From Prinia subflava (Eukaryota; Chordata; Aves; Passeriformes; Cisticolidae), in NCBI RefSeq assembly GCF_021018805.1, contig NC_086259.1:5518001-5582000 (forward strand): DNA of 64,000 bases, written 5' to 3'. A model generated the notes under the pieces. The model saw nothing but the letters and a program-made list of their open reading frames with translations, was not told the DNA's origin and made no database searches. Positions 34,310-49,300 of the stretch are shown piece by piece (within the stretch, counting starts at the first letter, position 1; every line of letters starts with the position of its first letter). The position numbers and the translations under genes were made by a program.

Positions 34310-37300
34310 GTGAGTATGAAAGAGTATATTTAAAAGCTGCTTACTGAATAGTAGCTATTTGAATTTCAAACCATATGTCTGGTATGAAACATGTAAGAAT
34401 TAGTTCAAGCTTACAGAACCTGGAAATGAAGCAGAACAATTTTAAGTTGCACATTATTTACTAATATGGACCTCTTGATATATTGCAGGGTAGTAAAAAG
34501 CTGAGGTTGGTGTTGTTTCTGCACTCTGCAGGAAACTTACTTTCTTTTCTATGAACTGAAGTTACATATTCTCTCACAAGTTTATAACTGAAATGGGCCT
34601 GACCTTTTGAAATGCCTGGTGTACAAGCAGTTACTCATTTGACAGCATTTTACATAGCAAAATAAAGCTATTAAACTGACCTGGAATAAAAACTCCAGTC
34701 TCTAATATTTACTAATTTGAGCATTTTGCAATTAATTTTCATTCACAATTGTGTAGAGACTCCATTAAACATGGAGGTTACTGTTACCTGATGATAAAAT
34801 TTGTTTCTTTCTAATTAAGAATTTGTCCCAAATTGTCAATCTATTGGTCTAAACCCAAGATGTTTATCTTAGATCTTTTTCTTTCTGATGGATTTTCATT
34901 TGAGTTTGAAAATATACTTCACTTTTTTATTTGCTGCTTAATTTTAAGTAATTTGTTGTCATTTTAAGTAATTTGTGACTGGTGCTAAGTAACTAAAGAT
35001 TTAATTAACTTCTCTTAATATTGTTTGCTTCAGTTGCATCTGTCAGCATTTTTCAGTTAAGTTACTAAGTGAAAATTCTGGGTTAATTATCAGACTGTGT
35101 GTCTAGTGTTAACCTTTCCTTTTTATTTAAATAAAAGCACCTATAGTTCCTGTATGTTGGCTGTAAATATTTATGAGCCTGATTTAATTGCTTGCCTCTT
35201 CAGGACAAAGGTATTGATATATAACTGGCAATACATGGCATTTCTCTCTTAAGCTATTTAACTTTTTTTAGGTGCTAGTTCCATGCAAAGGAAGCCTTTC
35301 CAGCAACAGTCTCTCCGCCTGCCAGTTTGAATCTTATGTTCTAAAGCCCCTGGAAGAAAACTTTCAAACCTTAAATGGAAAGGTATTTCTGTTTTATATG
35401 TGAATGTAGCTTGGGGACACTGCAGTAAGTGATTCACTGCTGCTGGCTGGCTGTGTGAACTAATGGTTACAGAAGAGGCAAGCAGGGCTGGCACTGCATA
35501 GCACCCCAGGTTTTTCATTTGTAATTTTGCACTACAGTCTGAGAACTTGGACATACAGCTTGCACTAGAGACAGTTTGCATGCTGCCATCTGGATCTTCT
35601 TATTCCAGATGTCCTCACTGGAGTTGCTGGGAAGAGATAGCCAAGTGTGAGAAATACCGACAAGGTGTATAGTGTTTTTCTGAGGCTGGGTTTAAGTCCT
35701 TAAACTTAAGATCTTAAACTGTTAGGGTTTTTTAATTTCCTTTCTACAGAAAGTGCTATAAAATCTGTAAACAAGGCCTTGGTGATTGTCTGAAACCTCC
35801 TCTAGCAGTAGACTTGTAAAAGAAGTGGCTGCAGGCAAGGTTCAGCCAGCCATTGCATAATGAAGGAGCCTTTGTTTCAGTGTCAACACAGCATGAAAAT
35901 GTGAAATTTTTCCAATTTGGAGCTTTTTCGCCTTGCAAGTTTCTCTTCTCCCCCTTGGAAATGTAGCTATGCAAGGCAGAAGCCAAAGAGTAACTTTTTT
36001 CTGTCAGAGTTTCACACTTGATCTGCTCCTTGTTTTGTTTCAGGAGATCTTCATACAAGGAAACCTCATCATTCTAGGAGCTGGTTTTAATTACACTCTC
36101 TCAGTACCTGTTCTCTTTGAGGAAACCTTTTACAATGAAAAAGAAGAAAGCTTTAGTATATTGTGTATAGCTCATCCACTGGAAAAAACAGAAACCTCAA
36201 GTATGTATTGGTGTCAATTTGATTGGTGCCTTTGCACAGTGAGCAAATGAATGTTTGATGTGCTTAATAAATGTGTTAATTCTGGGAAGCGTTGGCTTGG
36301 TTAAAAGCCCCTGGCATTTATGGGCTTGCTGGGCCAGATGTTGGTGTGCTGCTGCAGAGAAACATCAAGTTGCTTCCAGCAAAACCAGTGCTGAGACTGG
36401 GGCATAAATTCTGTAGAATTAAGAATCATCTGTGGAATATTTAATACAGCATGATTTTTCTTGGCCATTCTCAGTTTAGTGCTGAGTGCTTAAAAAGAGA
36501 TTTAATCCTAAATGTGGCCATGTGCATCTTGAGATGCAAGGTGGGTGCACAAAAAACTGGAGAGGTGAATTCTTTCATGCTGGCTTTGTAGGGGGATGGA
36601 GGTTGTGTGGCAGAGTCAGGTAGCAACCTCCTGGTGGTGACCCAACTTCTGAAGTTGAATGTCTCATTTTTTATCCTGCGCTGAAAGCACTCCTTAAGGC
36701 TGTAACACTATTTTCAAGACTGCTGTCAATACTGGGAATGTTCAGAGCATGTCCTTGGGATCCTGTATAATAATCTGTGTTTACTAATTAAGAACAGAAG
36801 CTCCTTACGAAGCTTAGAAGCTTCAGCTTTTTCTGAAATAAAGACATTAGTCTCCCTAAATAAATAAGAATATTTGAAACAAGTGAATGCAGAGAGAAGT
36901 ACTAGGGTAGTGTGAGACTAGTACTGTGAGGGAAGTATGGAAGGCTTTCTGAAAAAAACCAAAACAACCCAGCTACCATTCATGTAGCCTTAAATTCTAT
37001 AAGTGTTAATGTATATCTCAAAAATTATTCTGGTCATATGCTTTATAGCCATAACTTAATATAGTTGTGTTGCACACTTTTAGACAAAAGGATGAAGGAG
37101 TTTCTAATTTCAAAACTAATTTGAAAAGAATGATTTAAGCCTCTTACAAGCTGGCTGCCTTTGACTCAGATGAAAGATTTGCCTAGAAAAAAATTTTGAA
37201 TTCTAAGTGAGGGATTCATATGTCTTACTCAGAAGAGAAGTGGATTTGCTTTAATGTTGCTTCATGTAACTTTGCTCTCCATTCAGATAAAGCATGTCTA

Positions 37301-40300
37301 AATAAAGAATAGCTTATGTAAAAGTCCAAGATGGGATTTTTGCAGCTCACTTAAAGCACCCTGACTTCCTGCATGGGCACTCTGTCAACACTGTAATGTG
37401 CTTTTCTTCTACTTTCAAGCTTGACTTACACAACTCATAAGCTGAGTGCATGTGGTAATAAATGATCCCAGTGTAAAAAACAAGTGAAAGCTATTTTAGC
37501 TATTCCAAATAAATACTTGACATAAAAAGCAGGGGAGCCTGCTCAAATGTGACACATTAAATTCTTTTAAATAAAGGCAGTACCTCTAGTTCAAGGTGCA
37601 GTGAACTGAGTTCATGTTTCAGTGCACACAAGCTGGCTGTAGATGTAGGGACAAAATGTATTTTATCATGCATGTATATTAAGCCTATGTGTTAATTCTT
37701 GGCTTTTATTTTAGGTGAATCTACAGCTTCATCAAACTCCTATTCTCTTAAAAACATTGAAGATGTTAGAGAGTTCTTGGGAAGGCACTGTGAGAGATTT
37801 GATAAATACATAGGATCTTTCTATAGAACATTTAAAGAACATGAAAGGAAAAGCCTTCGCCACTACATAGTCAGTATTTTCCTTCCTGATGTCTAATTTG
37901 CTAAATATAACTCACTTCACTGCTGCTCTCCTCTTTGCCTTATTGAGCTTTTCTGTGTCAGAGGAGCCTAGTGTTGTGAAAGGGGAGGAGGGAGGAGTGG
38001 TAATTCACATTTAAGGATTTCACTATGTGTTTAGTAAATGCAGTTATTACTGCTAAAGCTCTCACCATACTGTACTTCTGAGACAGGGAAGACTCACTTT
38101 ACTTATTTAGGCTTTGCTCCTTCAAGTCCCATTAACCTGAATCTGATGGCTTTTATCTTTTCTCTCTCCTAGGATTCTGTCAATGCACTTTATACCAAAT
38201 GTCTGCAGCATCTTTTGAGAGACTCACACTTGGTAAAGACTTACTCCCCTAAATACATAGTACAGTGTTACTTAAGCAATAAATTATCTGACTTTCTCTT
38301 GCTGTTTATGGCTTTGCTTTTCTAGAAGATGCTTGCAAAGCAAGAAGAGCAGATGAATCTGATCAAACAAGCAGTTGAAGTAAGCATCTGAAATGAAGGA
38401 AAATAATTAGCAAGCTGTTTTTAATTCTCCTTTTTGTGCCTAAAATACTGGTTTTTTTCTACAGATGTATATCCATCATGCTATTTATGATCTAGTCTTC
38501 AAATATGTGGGGACGATTGAGGCCAGTGAGGTAAGTTTCTTTGATTGCTGCATACTAGTGATGTTCATCTAAGGCATTTAAAAAACCTGTTGCCTTTCTA
38601 TTGATTAGGATGCTGATTTTAATAAAATCACGAGGAGCCTTCAAGACCTGCAGCAAAAAGACATTGGAGTGAAGCCTGAGTTCAGGTGAGAGAGGTAACA
38701 CTGGATTCTTTCAAGAGTCACTGAGATCCTGCCTTAAATAGGATCATACCAACCAAAAGTATCTTCCTTCAGACACAGCAAGTTATTTTATATTTTCATG
38801 TGAGATGTAAAATCAAAGCTTTGCAAGTGTCATATGAGGACAATCTTTGCATTGATGGTTGTCTCCTTTACTTTTATGTTTTTAAGACATCTACAGGATA
38901 CAGAAATGCAGGTGCACTTGGAGTAGAAGTGGGAATTTTTTGGGACTATTCTTCAATTCACCTCTGAATAAGTTAAAACTTGGGCTTTGGACATCCTGCA
39001 GAGGAACTCTGTATGCTAATCATTCCTTTCTAATTATTTTGTAGTTTTAATATACCCCGTGCAAAGCGAGAACTGGGTCAGTTGAACAAATGCACTTCCC
39101 CTCAACAGAAGCTGCTTTGTCTGCGTAAAGTTGTACAAATTATCATGCAGTCTCCAAGCCAAAGAGGTCAGTAATTAGTCAATTCCATAATTTTAAACTT
39201 AACCAGCACACACAAAACCCTTCAATATATAAACAACTGTTTGGATAGCACTTGGGGATCAAACACAGATGAGTTGGAGTCTCTAAGGTCTCTGAGCAGA
39301 GCCAAAGGGAAGGGAAGTGAGGTAGATGTGCCAGCACTGGTTCCTGTGGGCTGAGGAGGGGTACTGGGCTAGCTTGTGTTTAGCTTGGACATGCAGGAAG
39401 CTCACATCTGCCAGGACTGAGGGTGATCCATTTTAAACACTGGGGATTGCTGCTAGATCATTCTTGTGTATTTGTCCATGCTCCCCTTGACATCTTGAAG
39501 CTGATGCTCTTGAGATGCATCTTTTGCAAAATGCGCTGTTGGGGCCAAACAAATGTGCTGCTGTGGATTACAGAAATGATTCTGTGATACAGAAGTACAG
39601 TCTTCTTAACCTGGAATTTACTTTATCTGGCTTGAAAAGAGAAGATACTTCTGCAAAGCAAACAGAGTAGCACAGTGAACTTGTGCTTCCCCTACTTCAT
39701 CTCTTCTTTAGGAAGACTGCTGGGTTATGGGAAATGTATCAACTTTGAGCGTAGTCTTTGCCTTCAAGAATTTCAGAAATCTTGAGCTATTGCTCTGGCT
39801 GTTGGTGTGGGAGGGATGCTAGTCAAATATTGCAGTGTGTGCTGCACAAACTGCATCTGTGTGGTGGCTCCTGGCAGACTATTTCAGTGAGAGATTAAGA
39901 ACATTTGGAGGCCTGCCCTGGCTCTCCATGCATTCTCTACTGGTAGAGCTGGCCCTTAGTCTTAAGAGGCAGAACTCTAGAGTTACTGCTCTTGATTTGA
40001 ACTGTGACATGACTAATACCAGATGTGAATTCTTTTTTTAGTTAACGTGGAAACCATGTGTGCAGATGATCTTCTCTCTGTCTTGCTGTATTTGCTTGTT
40101 AAAACAGAAATCCCAAACTGGTATGTAACTCTTTTGGCTATGTAGAACTCCTTCCTACCATCTTGTGTAGTGCTGCTGTAGGAACAAATGTTTCTGAACA
40201 TACAGTAATAATTTACTGAATGAGGTCCTGTTGAAATGCAGAAAATGTTTTAGAGGACAAATAGTAAAGATGTTATCCTTGTAAGTAAACTAAGGAGCTG

Positions 40301-43300
40301 TCAGGAATGTGCCTTTGTCTCGATTCTCAGCTTAGAAAGAAGTTGTAGTGGGAGGCCATCTCTGGACCAAATCTGTGTGTCAGGACAGCCTTCACAGAGT
40401 GGTTCTCTCTGCTCTGTGCTGGGAGCTGTGACACCTTTATGCCTTTCAGGATTTGGTGCATTTCTTCCAGAGAAGCTAGATGTGAATGTTTAATTTCTTC
40501 CTGCTAGCCTGCACCATGTCTCCTCATTTTCAGTAAAGGTCTGTCTGAACCTCCCAGCTGTGCCTGAACTGATTCTCAGTGCTGTTACATCCTGGATCTG
40601 AGATCAGCATTTGACCTTTAACTTGTAGCTGTCACTGTGGTGCTTATGATGCTCGAAACATTGCTTCACTCACTTCAAAGATGTTAATCTCCCACTATTG
40701 CCCTTATCTCATCCTTAATATTCCTTCTATCCAGTTAATAACTTTTCACTGAATATTTAAGAGATAGGTAGAGTTCTGATTACTCTCCAAGCTCAGAACA
40801 GCCATACTGCTGGCCTAACAAGCTTTTTAGAAGCTTTTTCCCAACTCACACCTATTGTCTGCCTGGATTGCCTAAGATAAGCTGCAATGTGCCATGTTAA
40901 TGTCATAGTTTGTGGTTCACAGCTTTAACTTTTGTTTTGTTTTCAGGATGGCCAACTTGAGTTACATCAAGAACTTCAGGCTTTGCAGTTCGGTGAAGGA
41001 TGAGCTGGGATACTGCCTGACCTCCATTGAGGCTGCCATAGAATACATACGACAAGGCAACCTCTCTGACAGATCAACAGTAAGCTACTTTTAAAGCCTG
41101 TCAAATGCCTTATGCCAAATGCCAAATAGCTTATATCAAATAACTTGTAGTTCTGTGTGCTGTTGTGGGTGTAAATCCAGCCAGAGGATACAAATAATTA
41201 ATCTCTTTTTGGCTTAAAAAAATGAGTAGAGGTGACTCCCTAAGCAAATGCTAAATTTACCTAAATGATTATAACAAAGTCGTAACTATGTACCAGTATT
41301 TGTTCATTGTATACTTCTTGAGGAGGTACTTAAATGTCAAGTCTGCCTCTTCATATAGTTAGAGGAAAAATGACAGCACTGCTTTCTGCAAATGAGTCTC
41401 CAGTATGTTTATCTCCTGTTTGTATTCTACCATGATTGTGAAAGCAGTGCAGTACTTGGGAGCAGGCACAGCTTAATTTTTTGTGTAATTTAAAAAAGCT
41501 TAGCTGTGCTAGCAGAATGGGGATAGCAGTGTAATTGAGAATTACTCAGTAGATCTTCATAGTGGAGGAATTCCATGTTTGCAGTGCAGGTTACAGTGCT
41601 GCACTGGGATTATGGCTTGGGGGGTGCAGGGCTGTGATAAGGTGCTGTTTGAAGGTCAAATTTGCCTCTTGCCATCTCTAACCTGGCAGGGAAATTTGTG
41701 GATGCATGAGGGATTTCCTACTGGGCAACTAGACCTGCTGCCAATCTGGGCACATCCCTGCAGGCCAGTCAAGGGTGATGCTGATGGGACTTTAGAAGCT
41801 TCTGTCATTTAAGAACTTGTAGATTATTTAGTCAAGGAATCCAGTCTTACCACTCCTGTAAAATTTTTTACTGTTGTAAAACTAGGTTTTCCTGGGCTGA
41901 TGTGGAAATCAAAAGGAGTGAACTTGGAACCAGAGTGAATTCAATGTGTCTCAGCCTGCCCAACTGCAAAGCACTGGAATCTTAACTGCAGGGGCCAGAG
42001 TAATGGTTCAGTGTGCAGGGCTTGGAATGGGACAGCCCGGGGCACAGTCTTAAGAGCACTTAATGTAACATTTCAGCCTCTTGCTATTTTTGGTATTGTT
42101 CTTTCCTGGGATTTTCCATGAACTTGTGCAAGTTTGTTTTGTACACTCAAAAAAAAAAACCCAAAAAGAAACCACAACTAAAAAACAACACTTTTGTATT
42201 GTGTTAAAGAGAGTGGTTTTCTTGTCTGTAATTGAATTATATTCAAAAAAAATAAAAATGTTAGTTTAAAAGAAACGACCTGCTATATGATTTTGCTTCC
42301 TGCAGTCACTTGGCTGTCATTCACAATCAATGTACAAAGAGCAAAGCTGGTGCTCTGAAAGAAGAGTGAAACCAAAGCAGAATTGTCTTCCACAACAACA
42401 CCAGCAAGCTAAGATAGAATATACTGCTCTGAAATTTCTAGAATAAAAACTGTTTCCTATTAGATGCCTGATCCTGTCCCTCTTGGTGTGTAGCTAAGGA
42501 TAGCAGCTTTTATACTGGGATTGCATTCGAGTGTTGTAACTTAAGTGCCACTTCCATTAAGGTGCTGCATTTCTTTGGGAGGCACCTTTCTTGAAAGCTA
42601 AACTGTGTATTAGAGAAGTCTAAATGAGGACCTCAGTGTCTGCACCATGAGAAGAGCAAGCAATAAGTGTTTCTGCCCAGAGAACTTTATCACTTTAGGG
42701 TGAATGTGCAACACAAAGTCCTCTTGCATTGCCTTTCCTTGGAGCCAGCCTGCCTGGAAGGCAGCAGAACCCTGGGGATGAAATTGCCTTTCACAGAGCT
42801 GGAAAGGAAAGAGCCAGACCACCCTTTTCTCCAGGGTGGGAGAAGGTGGCACACAATAAATAGAGACTGAGGCAGAAATGGAAGAAGAATAGTGAGGATG
42901 TGGAGGAGCATTGCTCTCCCTTCACAGTTACCAGTTGAGATATTTCCTTTAATCTCTGGTAAAGGAGGTGAACTTTGAAGCAGCAGCAGCTGTCATCTTG
43001 CTTGCCCTATGATTTCCTTCTCCAGATTGTGCTGGGAGGGGGTGTGGGCTTGAAGTGAGCAGGAGCATTGCTGTGCCCTGGGGCTTCATTACAGCCCCTC
43101 ATGTGGTTATGCTTAATTTTATAGCTGGCTTCAGATGGAGCTGCTGGCAGCTGGGTACTGCTGCTGTCCAATCCCTAATGAAGCTTCCTCCAGAAAGAAA
43201 CTCAGCAGGGAACTAATGTACCCTGAGGGATAATGGGCACGTTCTCACCCTCCTGTCAGTAAGTGAACAGCACTCAGGACTTCTTGCCAAATCCCTTCAC

Positions 43301-46300
43301 CCAAGGTCATGCAAGTGTTTGTGAGACACTTTGGTTGTGGAGGACAGGAGGCTGTAAAGCATGAGAGTCAGTTTTATTTGCTGAATTGTCAACATTAGTC
43401 AATTAGAATTCCTGTTAATAAGTACTGGATATTAGCTCCTTCCCATGCACAGCTTGTGTAAGAAGATGCTGTAGTTCAGAGGGTTCAAGTGAGGTGTAAA
43501 AAACGGAGTGAGAACCAGCCATGAGGGAATAAGCAGCATTTTGTTTCATGTATGGGAAGAGCTTGAGGTGGGGAAATGATCCCTACTTCTCCTCCCCACC
43601 AAACACTTTATTAGCCTTAGTTTGTGTTCAAGAGTTCCTCTCCTGGCTTCTGGCATGTGTATTTCCTCCAAGTCATCAGTTGAAAACACTCTCTCATAGG
43701 TACAATAACTTCCTTTTTCTACACATTGCAGTATTAGATAGTAAAAGTCATTAATGTTTGGGTGTGTATTTTCTAGACAACATACACTTAAAATATCTGA
43801 AAGTCCCACTCAAAGCAATCTCTTTTTAAAAGAAATACAAATTCTTGGTTGTAAGTAAAGTTGGTACAAGTGAGTTCTGACTTTGAAGGCCCAAATTTGC
43901 TTAATCCTTCAATGAATATCTGATTCTCTTGTCATTCCATATTTCCCTATTGAAGATAGGTGGTTTCACCTGGACTCTTTTTATTCTAATTTATATAATA
44001 AATATACAGTACTGCTACATTATGGTTGCTGGCTCATGTGACTCTCTTAAATTAATCATTCCTCTTGGGGAACACTTCTCTTGAAGACACCACACAGTGG
44101 AAGAAGCAGTACTAAAACTACAGCAGTTCTTGCCAATGGTTACTTAGATTCTCCACAGTGAAAGTATAAAGCTGTCTGGGAGCATCCACAGTAGAAATTC
44201 TGATTAGACATTAGGAACTTGTACCAGCAGTTAAATGTTTGATCAGATATTTCTTAGCGAAGTTATCTTGTTTGTAGTCAAGAATCTATCCAAGGAGGCT
44301 AGTGGTTTATGCCTTGTAATTCTGAGAAGATATGCTTGGATATCCTTAGCCAAAGTACTGATATTTGAAAAGATTGGTGAATATTTGTCACCTTCATGTA
44401 TCTGAATACAAACAACTTCCTGTGAAGTACAGAGAAAAACTTTCATCTCCAAATCTCACAAACATGTTTTTAATTATGTTATTTGCAGAACTCTAAAGGG
44501 TTTTTTTTGTACAGCTTTATGAGAGGCATCTGTGTTGATTTTGAAATATGAATAGTCTAATTTCTAGAAAGTCTGAACTCAACTGATCTTGTTTATTTGC
44601 AGTTTATGAGGCTCAAATTTCATGCTGACTTACTAATGTAAGAGTGGAGTCATACTGGTTTTATTCATTCACATCTGGTCTCAACAGATTTAAATTGCAG
44701 AAGCCATACCCAGGTCCTAAATGGCTGAAGTTTGCCTGATGCATGGGTGTGTGTCTTAAATGCAGTGGTTTTCTGGTTTATGGAGGCTGAAGTCTTTCCA
44801 TTTCTAGAGCCCTTATCCTAAGCAGCACCACTGCCAACCACAAGCAGCTGTGGATCAGAACCAACCACGTGCAAAAGTTTCCATCTGCGTTCTTGGAAAG
44901 GGTTTTCCTTAGGTTGTTGTTTTATTTCATGGCAGGGCCAGTGCTGCTGTCTCAAAATCCAACTTCACTCTATATTTTTCACCTGCTTTTGGAGGCCTTT
45001 ATATTCTTTAGTGCATCCTGAAGTGTATCTTTAGCTGTCTCAGAGAATAAGTACTGATGCAAGGGTTGCAGCTGTATCTGTAGCTCAAACCAAGTAGGAA
45101 ATACAACACAGATGGATCTGCTGCAGAGCAAGGCTTTGCCTGGTGCAATCTTTTATTTTTCAGCCAGCAGCAGAGAGTTTAGAATTCTTTGAGTCAGTTG
45201 TATCATTTTTTTTAGTAGCTATCAGTAGACATGCTTTTTGTGAATTTGTCTTAATTTCTCCTCTTGAGAAAGCTGTGTTGTACCTCTTACAGTTCATGTT
45301 GTCTTTGATATGTATTTTTTAGTTTTGCTGTGTTCTTTTTTAGATGGTGCAGCCATGATTTTATTAATATTGATTCACAGTGAATTTCAGTAAAGGAATA
45401 TTGTGGTAAACATCTACTTAGTATTTCTATGGATGCCACTCTTTTATGTCTCAAAATCTTAAAAGTGATTCAGATTTCACATGTGTCTGATAATGCATAT
45501 ATAGTGAATAAGCAGCTAATATTTTTAAAAGTTAATTCCGCTGTTAAGGTTCTGCACTTTAGCCTGTAAATGTTTGTATAGATAATCACTTGATCTATTT
45601 TATTTTCAGGAATCTGAGAGTCTGTGTGACAAGCTGCTCTTAAGACAAAGGATGAACTTGTTGTCCCAGATGTCTGCTGCACCAATAGACTGCTTGTTTA
45701 AGGTTAATAACTTTTGTGGCAGAATATGTATGTATTTGCATGTTCCATGTTTATATCCCTCCCTTTCTGTAATTTTCTGGAATGCAGTGAAGGGTTAATT
45801 ACATTAGTACTGTGAAACTTGTTTTAGTGGATGCTAGAATTGTCTTTTGGATCGAGTACATTTCTGTGCCAAAGCCTTCCTAACATAATACAATCTAAAA
45901 GATGTCAGCACATGTTATATGAAATACAGAAGCAAATGAGGATGAAATGCTACTGCTGTTGATATTGTGTGGCCCATTTAATGCACAGATGTGATATTGG
46001 TTGTGTCTAACAGCTTTTAGTGCTTGAAATAGGAAGAGTTTTCTGAAATAATTTAAATGTAGTCACCTGACAGCTACTTCATATTATCTGTTAATTTCAC
46101 AGTGTCATTCTAAAAGGATTTTGCCTATACAAGGACACAAAGCAGAGCTTCTAATTATATGTGTTCACAGCTTATGGCTGGAGACTTAGTAATTTTATAG
46201 ACATGTTTTTGCACAGAGGGAGCTCAATTTCATGATTGAGTCTAAAGAGGACAATAGGAATTGTTTTAATTTTTTTATAGAAAGTGAAGTAAGCCAAGAA

Positions 46301-49300
46301 CAGTTTCTTTTTAATACTGAATACCCATTAGGGGGCTTTGTGCAGTGACATTGTTCATTTCTGCTTTCTAATGTTTGAATACGTCTTTCATAATCGGTTC
46401 CTTTCATTTTGTGCTTCAGTAAATTACTCTGGGCTTTTTTTCTTAAAAGGAGGCCTTTTATATTGGTTTCTCATCCTCTCTTCTCTTGGTTTTTTGTAGC
46501 ATATTGCTTCGGGTGATCAGGAGGAAGTGGAGCGGCTGCTGAGCCAAGGTGACAGTGATAAGGACACTGTACAGAAAATGTGTCACCCGCTGTGTTACTG
46601 TGACAAGTGCGAGAAGCTGGTTTCTGGGTGAGCACCCTTCACCCCACTAATGCAGGAAAGCTGTGCAGAAGCCTTTCGCTAGCTTTGCTTCAGGAAGCAT
46701 GCTGCTTTTGGTTACAGAGGAATTTGGTAGCACTTTGGGATGTAGTAGAGAGCTCTGTGTGTGTGTGGTTTGAAAAAACAGAAGAAATATTGGGAGCATA
46801 CAGAATCCTTTGGAGCCCACCCATTCTGTGGTGGAGCCTGTGTGTCCCTTGGTGAACATGGTATTTCTTCTCTTGAATCAAATTTACAGATCTGGGACTA
46901 ACCCACTTCTCTTAACAAAATGTAAAGTTCTGTATGGAATCATTTGTTGATGTAAAAAGATAAAGAGTTCCAAAATCAGTTTTTTGTCATCCTTGGCAGC
47001 CTTTCCCTTTCTCTCCTCCCTCCTACCACCACCAGGATAATTAAGCTGCTTTCAAACCATTGTGTTTTCAAGGAAACTGAACGACCCTTCCATTATCACC
47101 CCCTTTTCCCGAGATGACCGGGGCTACACTCCTCTCCACATAGCTGCTATTTGTGGTGAGTGCCCTTTTTTGGTTCTTTACTGTTGAAACTTTGCTGTTT
47201 CTATCTGAACACAGACTGCAGTTGTTGTATATTCTTTTAAATTCCGTTTCCTATGTCTGAGTTATTCTTTGTTTGCTGGCTTGTTACTTTTGCCATAGTG
47301 ATCACCACAAAGCTTTGTTCAGCTTTGAAAAAAGTAAAAATGTGTCCTCAGAAACCAGTCTTGTTTTAAAGGACTGGCAGATTGAGAGACAACTTTTCTC
47401 TTTCCTGCAGGCTATGCATTGTAGATCTGTAACACCTGTATTGTAATGTTCATTATGTAATGGGTCTTCTTTTTATTAGAAGCTTTTTATTGTATTGTAT
47501 TATTGTATTATCTTCTTAGTGGGTGGTTTCTTATTTATAATTTCCTTTTTTGTTATTATATTGTACCCAAATATTTCCTTTTGTTACTTGTAGAGTACAA
47601 ACATAGCTTGCTTTTAGCTGCAGGTTCATTTATGGGGCTTTGACCTTGAATAATTTACCACAAAAAGCCCCAAATACCAAGGCAGTGAATATGCAGTATA
47701 TGGAAACAGAGTCTGCAGAAATTCAGGGTTTCTTGGTTTACAGTCACTGTTTGAATTTGAAAAGTGTCAGTGTCCCTATGCAAACTCCTTTCTTTGAATG
47801 CTTATTTTCCAAGGTCAGACTTCATTAGTGGATTTGCTGGTAGCCAAAGGAGCCATTGTCAATGCCACAGATTACCACGGTTCAACTCCCCTGCACCTCG
47901 CCTGCCAGAAGGGATATCAGAATGTTACAGTAAGCACAACCCCTAACCCAAATAACAAATACAGGACTCTCACTAAGCTCTTCTACTGATACTGTCATTC
48001 AGATCTTCTGGGGAGCTTCTACCAGAACTGTGCAAGCTGTCAGAATGGAGGATCTTTCATCATCGTAGCTTGCAAGATATTTTATTTTTAATTCTACTGC
48101 AAGGCTGTCAGCCATTGGTAATAACCAGCTGGCAGCTCTGCATACCTGATAATTCATCCATTTTATTACCACAAATGTCCAATACATAATACAAATGGAG
48201 AGCATCACTGCTCATGTTTGAGACAGAACAACCATTGCAGTCATTGGGCTGAGTTAAATGCTTCACACTGTGTTTAGGATAGACTGTGTAACTGCAGGAA
48301 TTATTGTCTATTTGAATTTAATATATGTGATATTCTTCAATTAGCTTTGTTGAAATTAAGCTGTCTTCACTTGCATAGGCTCTTGAAATGCGAGGTAGAT
48401 GATGTAGTGAATATATTGCAGGGTTTGCTGCAGTAGAGAATTCATTTTTTTCAATTAAAATTCTGAATTTGTAAGAAGAGACTTTTGATTCTCAGAGTAG
48501 GGCACAAACAGTGCTGCAGTGCCAAGAGGGTGGTGTCTGAAACAGGAGGCAGAGCTAGTGTCTCCTCAAGTGCTTCATCATGCCAGAACCCTAAAGGAAT
48601 CTGCAGGGCAATAATTGTTTGTACATTAATTTTTTAGTTACTTAAATGTCTACTTTTGTTTTTCTTTTAAGCTGCTCTTATTGCACTACAAGGCAAGTAC
48701 TGATGTTCAGGACAATAATGGAAATACTCCACTTCATTTAGCCTGCACTTATGGTCATGAGGATGTAAGTAATTGTTTTGTAACAAACCAAATGGGCATT
48801 CTAATGGAATGGAATTAAACTGATGCAAATTAGCACTAAACTTACGTATTTTAAAAAGTAAATAAAAATATTTGCTGGCTAAATTGTTTAATGCTCTAAA
48901 TGAGGACTTTATTTGGTAGTTCGTAGCAATTTTTAATGTGAGTACACATTAAAGATAGCAGTGCTTTGCAAATGTAGTTATTTAACTCTTTATTTAGTAG
49001 CACTGAACCACTAAAGCCTGCACTTTAGGTAATGGGTTACACGAGCAGCAATAAAAACAAACCTTTTAGGATTGTGCCTGTTGTCTGAGCTGAGAGACAA
49101 CACTATAATTTATTGATAGCTTTCCTTTTCTTCGCAGTGTGTCAAGGCTTTAGTGTACTATGATGTGCATTCCTGCAGACTGGATATTGGCAATGAGAAG
49201 GGAGACACTCCTCTCCACATCGCTGCTCGCTGGGGCTATCAGGGCATCATCGAAGTGCTCCTGCAAAATGGGGCAAACCCAGAAATTCAGAACCGCATGA

